Below are positions 6,447 to 11,247 of a DNA stretch of 11,247 nucleotides, in pieces. The first letter of the stretch is position 1, and every line of letters starts with the position of its first letter. Location of the stretch: positions 1 to 11,247 of the forward strand of contig JAKCAB010000541.1 of NCBI GenBank assembly GCA_021839785.1. The letters run 5' to 3'. The notes under the pieces were generated by a model, which saw only the letters and a list, made by a program, of their open reading frames with translations, did no database searches and had not been told where the DNA came from. The DNA is from a bacterium. Lineage in GTDB: Bacteria > Verrucomicrobiota > Verrucomicrobiae > Limisphaerales > J093. Both the position numbers and the translations under genes were made by a program.

Positions 6447-6734
6447 ATTCGTCGGGGAAATGATGGCGACGAACCCCGCCAAGTCAAGGGAGCGCCCGCG
6501 GCGCCGCCCGGCCGGCGGTCTTGGGGACAGTCAGATCGCCGGAGCAAACCCCGGTCGGCGAACGGCGTGGAGGCTTGCCCCCGTTGAACCGCCGCCTTCG
6601 GGGCGCCGGGAAACCGCTTGACAGGCGGTTGACCGAGACGGGACGCTTCCCTCCCACGAGAGCGATCTGCTTGGCAGATACGACGGCGATCCCCGGCAGG
6701 CCCGGGCGCGAGCCACGATGAGTTCCGCTGTGCA
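6447..6734. other. Divergent intergenic region between the TPR gene and the spt operon
   Basis: The 288 bases hold no gene that I can support. Two small inverted repeats are visible on the plus-strand side: aaccgc/gcggtt (6612-6617 and 6625-6630), whose loop contains TTGACA (6618-6623), and atctgc/gcagat (6665-6670 and 6674-6679) around ttg. A six-codon ORF (ATG 6718, stop 6736-6738) overlaps the spt start codon in ATGA. TTGACA has no acceptable -10 at standard spacing, so the promoter is unresolved. Confidence 0.45.
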
Positions 6735-8072
6735 ATGAAACGTGAGAGTTACGCGACGGTCCTGAACAAGCCGGGGAATGGTTCTCCCCACGCCAGCCCG
6801 GCGCCCCGGGTTGCCTTGCCCACTGGAGGCGATGGCGCGCCGGCGGCCAAACGCGCCCCGGCGGCGCATCGGTCGGGGCACCTCAAATCGTTACACCTGC
6901 TCGACAAGGTGCGGAACTTCAAGAGCGCGGAGCACGTCCGGTCGCTGGGCCTGTACCCGTATTTTCGCACCATTTCCTCCGCCCAGGACACCGAGGTGCT
7001 CATCAACGGCAAGAAGGTGTTGATGCTCGGCTCGAACAGCTACCTGGGGCTGACGAATGACTCGCGCATCAAGGAAGCGGTGAAGGCCGCGGTGGACAAG
7101 TACGGCTCCGGGTGCGCCGGCTCGCGCTTTCTGAACGGGACGCTGGACATTCATCTGGAACTGGAGGCGGAACTGGCGCGCTTGATGAACAAAGAGGCGG
7201 TGTTGCTCTACAGCACCGGCTTCCAGGTCAATCTGGGCGTCATCAGCGCGCTGGTCGGCAAGGGCGAATACGTCATCGGCGACAAGAGCAACCACGCGTC
7301 GATCGTCGAGGGCTGCCAGCTTTGCCAGGGCGAGTTCATCCGGTTTTCGCACCGCGACATGGCCGCGCTGGGCAACCGGCTCGAGCGCATCGACGCCGAC
7401 ACCGCCAAGCTGATCGTGGTCGATGGCGTCTTCAGCATGGAAGGCGACATCATCCAGTTGCCGGAACTGGTGCAGCTCGCCCAGCGGCACAACGCCGTGG
7501 TGATGGTGGACGACGCCCACTCGATCGGCGTGCTGGGCCGGCACGGCGCCGGCACAGCGGACCACTTCGGCCTGACCGAGCAGGTGCATTTGATCATGGG
7601 CACGTTCAGCAAATCGCTGGCGAGCCTGGGCGGTTTCATCGCGTCGGACGCCGCCACCATCGACTATCTCAAACACCATTCGAAGGCGCTGATCTTCAGT
7701 GCCAGCATGAGCCCGGCCAACGCCGCCGCCGTGCTCGCCGCGTTGAAGATCATGATCTCGGAGACCGATCGCATTCCGCGGCTTTGGCGGAACACCGAGC
7801 GGATGAAGCGCGGCCTGCTCCACCTCGGCTTCGACCTGGGCGCCTCGCAGACGCCGATCCTGCCCTTGTACGTCCGCGACATGATGAAGACCTTCCAATT
7901 TTGCAAGCGGCTTGAGGAGGAAGGCGTGTTCGTCAACCCCGTGGTTTCCCCCGGCGTGCCGCCCGGCCAGGAACTTTTACGCATCAGCCTCATGGCGACC
8001 CACACCGACGAACAAATCGATTCCGCCCTCGAAAAAATGGGGCAGGTGGCGCGCGAACTCGGCGTGCTGTGA
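6735..8072 (+). CDS. spt: Serine palmitoyltransferase-like alpha-oxoamine synthase (PLP enzyme)
   Basis: This enzyme should condense L-serine with a long-chain acyl thioester to give 3-ketosphinganine, the first step of sphingolipid synthesis. The 445-residue product matches the alpha-oxoamine synthase fold type [11 protein letters not shown] (71-80), GSNSYLGL (99-106), [17 protein letters not shown] (124-140), SNHASI (185-190) with the PLP-stacking His187, [13 protein letters not shown] (227-239), [16 protein letters not shown] (258-273) with Asp259 and His262, and [12 protein letters not shown] (289-300) with the PLP lysine K293. The [25 protein letters not shown] and [10 protein letters not shown] stretches resemble Bacteroidetes-type SPTs more than BioF or Kbl. 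About 50 N-terminal residues are Pro/Ala-rich and lie outside the fold. It is first in a three-gene cluster, with 61 bp to the next gene. BioF or another aminoacyl-ketone synthase is the main alternative. Confidence 0.88.
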   Translation: MKRESYATVLNKPGNGSPHASPAPRVALPTGGDGAPAAKRAPAAHRSGHLKSLHLLDKVRNFKSAEHVRSLGLYPYFRTISSAQDTEVLINGKKVLMLGSNSYLGLTNDSRIKEAVKAAVDKYGSGCAGSRFLNGTLDIHLELEAELARLMNKEAVLLYSTGFQVNLGVISALVGKGEYVIGDKSNHASIVEGCQLCQGEFIRFSHRDMAALGNRLERIDADTAKLIVVDGVFSMEGDIIQLPELVQLAQRHNAVVMVDDAHSIGVLGRHGAGTADHFGLTEQVHLIMGTFSKSLASLGGFIASDAATIDYLKHHSKALIFSASMSPANAAAVLAALKIMISETDRIPRLWRNTERMKRGLLHLGFDLGASQTPILPLYVRDMMKTFQFCKRLEEEGVFVNPVVSPGVPPGQELLRISLMATHTDEQIDSALEKMGQVARELGVL

Positions 8073-8133
8073 CGCCGGCGGCGCGCCGCAACTCCGTTTG
8101 CGGCGAAGGTTATTGCGCGCGGTTCGCCCAGCC

Positions 8134-9126
8134 ATGAAGGTCCTGCTCACCGGCGCCAACGGCTTCGTGGGCAGTCATATTCTCGACCGCCTGCGCGCGG
8201 ACGGCATCCCGACGGTTTTGCTCCTTCGCCGCCGCAGCAATACCCGGTTCATCGCGCCACACCTGCCGCACGTCGAAGTCCACCACGGCGGGCTCGACGA
8301 TTTGCCGGCGCTGCGCCAAGCCGTGGCCGGCGCCACGCACGTCCTGCACTGCGCGGGCGCGACCAAGGCCCTGCGTGCTGAGGGTTTGTTTGCGGCCAAT
8401 CAGGCGGGCACGCGGAACCTCGTGCAGGTGGTCAACGAAACCGCCGAATCCGCCACGCCTGTCCAGCGCCTGGTGCATCTCTCGAGCCTCGCGGCCGGCC
8501 GGGCGGGAACCCGCGCGGCGCCGGCGTGCGAAGATGAACCGTCCGAGCCGCTCTCGGAATACGGCCGCAGCAAGCGCGCCGGCGAGCGCGAGGTGATTGC
8601 CGGGTGCCGACGCGAGTTCGTGGTGCTGCGGCCCTGCGCGGTTTATGGTCCGCGCGACGCGGAGTTTCTGCGCCTGTTCAAGGCGGCGAGGGCACACGTC
8701 CTGCCGGTGTTTGGCGGGGGAAGACAAGAATTGAGCCTGGTCTTTGCGCCGGACCTGGCGGCGGCGGCGGTCCGCACGCTGACCGGTCCGGGCATTGCCG
8801 GCCGGGTGTTGAACGTGGCGGGCGCTGAAGTCGTCACCGCCCGCGAACTGGCCGCCGCCATCGCGCGGGCGTCGGCCGGGTGGATGTTCCGGCTCAGCCT
8901 GCCGGCAGGCGTGTTGAAACTGGTCTGCGCGCTGGCAAGTGCCGGAGCCCGGATCACGCGGCAGGCGACCGTGCTGGCGCATGGCAAATACCGCGAGTTG
9001 ACCGCGCCCGGCTGGGTGTGCGACACCACGCGGCTTCAGAGCGCGATGGGGCCGTTGTGCCAGACCCGGCTGGCCGACGGCTTGTCGGCGACGCTGGCCT
9101 GGTATCGCGAGCAAGGCTGGCTTTGA
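8134..9126 (+). CDS. NAD(P)-dependent epimerase/dehydratase, candidate CerR-like ceramide reductase
   Basis: The 330-residue product is an extended short-chain dehydrogenase: N-terminal TGANGFVGSHI (6-16) nucleotide-binding loop, HCAGATKAL (72-80), VHLSSLAA (114-121) with the catalytic Ser, YGRSK (143-147) with Tyr143/Lys147, LRPCAVYGPRD (165-175) and FAPDLAAAAVRTL (204-216). There is no signal peptide. The superfamily covers sugar epimerases, 3-beta-HSD-like and ceramide reductases. Lying between an SPT-like and a PAP2 lipid gene, the best guess is reduction of a 3-keto group in the sphingoid backbone, as done by CerR in Caulobacter. That is inference from context; sequence alone does not fix the substrate. 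ATG 8134 places the Rossmann motif right at the N-terminus; the frame is open upstream only as antisense or shadow. The PAP2 gene follows after 16 bp. Confidence 0.85.
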   Translation: MKVLLTGANGFVGSHILDRLRADGIPTVLLLRRRSNTRFIAPHLPHVEVHHGGLDDLPALRQAVAGATHVLHCAGATKALRAEGLFAANQAGTRNLVQVVNETAESATPVQRLVHLSSLAAGRAGTRAAPACEDEPSEPLSEYGRSKRAGEREVIAGCRREFVVLRPCAVYGPRDAEFLRLFKAARAHVLPVFGGGRQELSLVFAPDLAAAAVRTLTGPGIAGRVLNVAGAEVVTARELAAAIARASAGWMFRLSLPAGVLKLVCALASAGARITRQATVLAHGKYRELTAPGWVCDTTRLQSAMGPLCQTRLADGLSATLAWYREQGWL

Positions 9127-9129
9127 GGC

Positions 9130-9133
9130 GGAG
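9130..9133 (+). promoter_or_regulatory. Ribosome binding site GGAG of the PAP2 gene
   Basis: GGAG lies 9 bases before ATG 9143 and just after the stop of the preceding gene. It decides for ATG 9143 over the in-frame TTG at 9134, which would itself abut the GGAG with no spacing. Confidence 0.6.
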
Positions 9134-9142
9134 TTGGAACGC

Positions 9143-10111
9143 ATGAAGCGCTACACGTTTGTGGATTACGCCACCCAGGGATACATCGCCGTGGTGGGGT
9201 TGCTCATCGTTTTTTTCCACAACGCCACCGTGCCGAGTTGGGAGAAGCTGGTGCCGCTCCATGCGCTGGCGCTGATCCTCGTTCACGGCCTGATCACGGC
9301 CCACGCCGCCCGCCCGAAGAACAAGGTCCTGGATTTCCTCCGGCATTTTTACCCGGTGCTGCTTTACACGGCGTTTTACCGGGAAACCGGCATGTTGAAC
9401 GAGATGTTCGTGCCGACCTATCTGGACCCGCAGGTGGTCAAGGTCGAGCAGGCGCTGTTCGGCTTCCAGCCCAGCCTGGCGTTCATGAACGTGTTGCCTT
9501 ACCTGGCCGTGAGCGAACTGTTCTACGCCGCCTATTTTTCCTATTACGTGATGATCGCGGGCGTGGGCCTGGCGCTGTTCCTCCGCGATCGCCGGCAGTT
9601 CTTCCACTACGTCTCGGTGATCTCCTTCGTTTTCTATTGTTGCTACCTCGCGTTCATTTTCCTGCCGGTCACCGGCCCGCGGCTGTTTTTCAAGGAGGTG
9701 GACCACTTCCAGCTCCCGGCCGAGTGGCTGGCGCTGGGGGCGGCGCATCCCTATCCGCCCGTGGTCGAGCGCGGACTGTTCTTCCGCATCATCGCGGAAA
9801 TCTATGATTTGTTCGAACCGCCGGGGGCCGCGTTTCCGAGCAGCCACGTGGCCGTGGCGCTGGCGACCGTGACGTTTTCGTTTCGCTACCTGCCCCGCAT
9901 CCGGTGGGTGCACCTGGTCATGGCCATCCTGCTTTGCTTTGCCACGGTCTATTGCCGGTTCCACTTCGCCATCGACGTGATCGCGGGCTCGCTTACGGCG
10001 GCCGTGCTGGTGCCATTGGGCAACTGGCTTTACGCGCGCACGGTCAACCGCCTGGGCGAAGTGCCGGTGCCCGCCGCCGCGGCGCTGCCTACGGCAGTTC
10101 CTCGATCGTGA
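9143..10111 (+). CDS. PAP2-superfamily membrane protein, candidate sphingolipid phosphotransferase
   Basis: The 322-residue product is polytopic, with hydrophobic segments near 13-27, 37-54, 118-148, 154-176, 235-250, 255-272 and 276-297. The PAP2 active-site motifs sit at the membrane face: FLPVTGPR (173-180), FPSSHVAVAL (231-240) with His235, and CRFHFAIDVIAG (271-282) with His274 and Asp278. This H...H...D triad with a reduced first motif is the form seen in Aur1/inositol-phosphorylceramide and sphingomyelin-synthase-like enzymes, whereas lipid phosphatases usually show KxxxxxxRP. Following the SPT and reductase genes by 16 bp, it may add a phospho-head group to ceramide; a plain lipid-phosphate phosphatase is the alternative. 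The last 23 bases overlap the convergent DUF1080 gene. The tail (from about 306) is Pro/Ala-rich and probably disordered. Confidence 0.85.
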   Translation: MKRYTFVDYATQGYIAVVGLLIVFFHNATVPSWEKLVPLHALALILVHGLITAHAARPKNKVLDFLRHFYPVLLYTAFYRETGMLNEMFVPTYLDPQVVKVEQALFGFQPSLAFMNVLPYLAVSELFYAAYFSYYVMIAGVGLALFLRDRRQFFHYVSVISFVFYCCYLAFIFLPVTGPRLFFKEVDHFQLPAEWLALGAAHPYPPVVERGLFFRIIAEIYDLFEPPGAAFPSSHVAVALATVTFSFRYLPRIRWVHLVMAILLCFATVYCRFHFAIDVIAGSLTAAVLVPLGNWLYARTVNRLGEVPVPAAAALPTAVPRS

Positions 10112-10700
10112 GCTCCTTGTACCACGCCTCGCTGGGCGGGCCGCCGTGGATTTGCAAGCCGATCAACCCCGCCTGTTCAATCGCCGGGTCCGGTTCGGTG
10201 TAATCCACCGTCGGGAGGCCGTTGATCCAAAGCCGGATTCGCCGGCCTTCGCAGCGAATCCGGTATTCGTTCCACTCGCCGGGCTTCAAGACCTTGCCCA
10301 GCGCCGTCATGTCCGACTTGGCCAAAACCCGGTTTCGCCGCGATTCGTCGTAAAGGCAGCCCCACCACTCCGGCCCGCCGAGATCGGCCTGATAACCGAT
10401 CATCTCGTGGTGATTCGGGATGCGCCGCGAGCGAATCTGAATCCCGGCGTTCACGCCCTCACCGAGCGTCTTGAACTTGAGCGTGAGGACGAAGTTGGTG
10501 TACGCGCGGGTCGTGCACAGAAATTCGTTCCGCGGCACCGACGCCTTCAACGAACCGCCCACCCACGCGCCGGCTTCGAGGCGCCAGGTTTTGTTCGTGT
10601 CGCCTTCCCAGCCGGCGAAGGTCTGGCCGTCGAACAGGCGCACCGGCTCAGCCGCAAGGGCGGCGCCCGCGAAAATCAGCAAGGCAGCGAGTGTTTTCAT
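10089..10700 (-). CDS. Secreted DUF1080 (3-keto-disaccharide hydrolase-type) protein
   Basis: The 203-residue product starts with a clear signal peptide (MKTLAALLIFAGAALAAEP; likely cut after ALA or AAE boundary near 17). The mature protein is a single DUF1080 jelly-roll domain: LFDGQTFAGWEG (22-33), WRLEAGAWVGG (39-49), FVLTLKFKT (70-78), NAGIQIRSRR (84-93), YQADLGGPEWWGCLYDE (103-119), GEWNEYRIRCEGRRIRLWING (141-161) and GLIGLQIHGGPPSEAWYKEL (178-197). These modules are abundant in Verrucomicrobia and Planctomycetes and in some cases act on 3-keto sugars; others have no known activity. Length is typical for a one-domain member. The 3' end overlaps the convergent PAP2 gene. No ribosome binding site is obvious before ATG 10700. 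Confidence 0.9.
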   Translation of the reverse strand: MKTLAALLIFAGAALAAEPVRLFDGQTFAGWEGDTNKTWRLEAGAWVGGSLKASVPRNEFLCTTRAYTNFVLTLKFKTLGEGVNAGIQIRSRRIPNHHEMIGYQADLGGPEWWGCLYDESRRNRVLAKSDMTALGKVLKPGEWNEYRIRCEGRRIRLWINGLPTVDYTEPDPAIEQAGLIGLQIHGGPPSEAWYKELTIEELP

Positions 10701-11247
10701 GGCAGGTAAGAATGTCGCCGGATTGGTAACGCCGGACCCGCTCAGCGTCGAGCCTACGTTGGTCAGGGCATCCGAGACGTAGCGAATCGGTGTTGAGGCG
10801 GGCCGTGCCGACGGGATAGGTGCTGTCGGCGCGGATCAATTGCCCCACGCTGTCGTAGGTGTTGGTGATGTAACTGGTGTTGGGCAGGGAGAGACGAGTG
10901 ACCAGGGGCGAGGGGCTAGCGGCGAGATACTGATAGCTGAACGTGCCCACGGGCGAGACGACGCTCTGCAAGCGGCGGGCGGTGTCGTACCCAAACCCGT
11001 TGGTCCAGAACCCGGTGGGTTGTTGGAGGCTCAAGCCCACGCGCACGCCGGCGGCGTGGTAGGCGTTGGTCAAGAGGCTGCTGGCCCACGGCGCCTCCTC
11101 GCTCCACAGCAAGCCGCCAGGGCGATACCGGAACTTCGTGGTGCCCGCCGCATCCGTCATGTTGGTCAGACGATTGAACGCGTCGTAGCGAAAGGTCAAG
11201 TCGGTCGTGCCCGCCGGATAATCGACGTTGGTCAGGCTGCCCACCGC
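10648..11247 (-). pseudogene. RHS/YD-repeat protein fragment, 5' end outside window, frame broken near its 3' end
   Basis: Reading the minus strand from the edge, the frame is already open and continues as YD-type repeats: LTFRYDAFNRLTNMTDAAGT, FRYRPGGLLWSEE, FGYDTARRLQSVV, FSYQYLAAS and TNTYDSVGQLIRADSTYPVG. Such repeats form the cell-surface or toxin-encapsulating shell of RHS proteins. After about 10795 the repeat language stops, and the frame runs on as Arg-rich sequence to a stop at 10648, inside the DUF1080 gene. Coding-like sequence instead appears in another frame (10784-10701). Full RHS proteins are many times longer and end in a core motif plus a variable domain; neither is present, so this looks like a truncated 3' end. 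It could also be a true but unusual C-terminus. Confidence 0.7.

Noticed and set aside
4651..6641. An 11-bp word (gaccgagacgg) shared in inverted orientation between the two intergenic regions (4651-4661 and 6631-6641)
   Set aside because: Words of this length are expected to recur by chance several times in 11 kb of GC-rich DNA, and the flanks do not match.
6618..6646. A sigma70 promoter built on TTGACA at 6618-6623 for the spt operon
   Set aside because: The hexamer at the standard 17-base spacing (ggacgc) is not a -10 box, and TTGACA sits in the loop of a small inverted repeat that could equally be chance.
1..11247. tRNA, rRNA, CRISPR array, insertion sequence or phage genes
   Set aside because: I found no tRNA-like cloverleaf, no regularly spaced repeats, no transposase or integrase motifs and no phage proteins anywhere in the window.

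Overview
The window is a GC-rich chromosomal stretch from a Gram-negative bacterium, most probably a member of the Verrucomicrobiota (Pedosphaerales/Limisphaerales-like). The indications are an lptB-hprK pair (an LPS-making, HPr-kinase-containing Gram-negative), a DUF1080 secreted protein, a small TPR protein of a type I associate with this phylum, and an RHS fragment whose wording resembles verrucomicrobial RHS proteins. The lineage is inferred from protein character; there is no rRNA or other marker here.

Layout, left to right. (1) 1-2035, minus strand: a GT87 membrane mannosyltransferase-like gene followed by a DPM1/GtrB-type GT2 gene cut by the window edge. They overlap by the four bases ATGA and look like a polyprenyl-phosphate-sugar donor synthase plus a GT-C-type user. 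(2) 2036-2258: divergent intergenic region. (3) 2259-4091, plus strand: lptB (ATPase of the LPS export machine) and hprK (HPr kinase/phosphorylase). (4) 4106-4561, minus: a small exported protein of unknown function, convergent with hprK. (5) 4562-4876: an intergenic stretch carrying three short hairpins and a 12-bp direct repeat. (6) 4877-6446, minus: a TPR protein and mtnA (methylthioribose-1-phosphate isomerase). (7) 6447-6734: divergent intergenic region. (8) 6735-10111, plus: three closely spaced genes, a serine palmitoyltransferase-like enzyme, an NAD(P)-dependent epimerase/reductase and a PAP2-family membrane lipid phosphotransferase. (9) 10089-11247, minus: a secreted DUF1080 protein whose end overlaps the PAP2 gene, preceded by an RHS/YD-repeat fragment that breaks frame.

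The most interesting unit is (8). The first enzyme matches bacterial serine palmitoyltransferases closely, the second belongs to the superfamily of the oxidised-ceramide reductase CerR, and the third has the H...H...D triad shared by Aur1/IPC-synthase and sphingomyelin-synthase-like PAP2 enzymes. Together they read as a compact sphingolipid backbone and head-group module. An N-acyltransferase (bCerS-like) and a dedicated acyl carrier protein are not in the window and would have to lie elsewhere. The left half of the window (GT87/GT2, LptB) also concerns the cell envelope.
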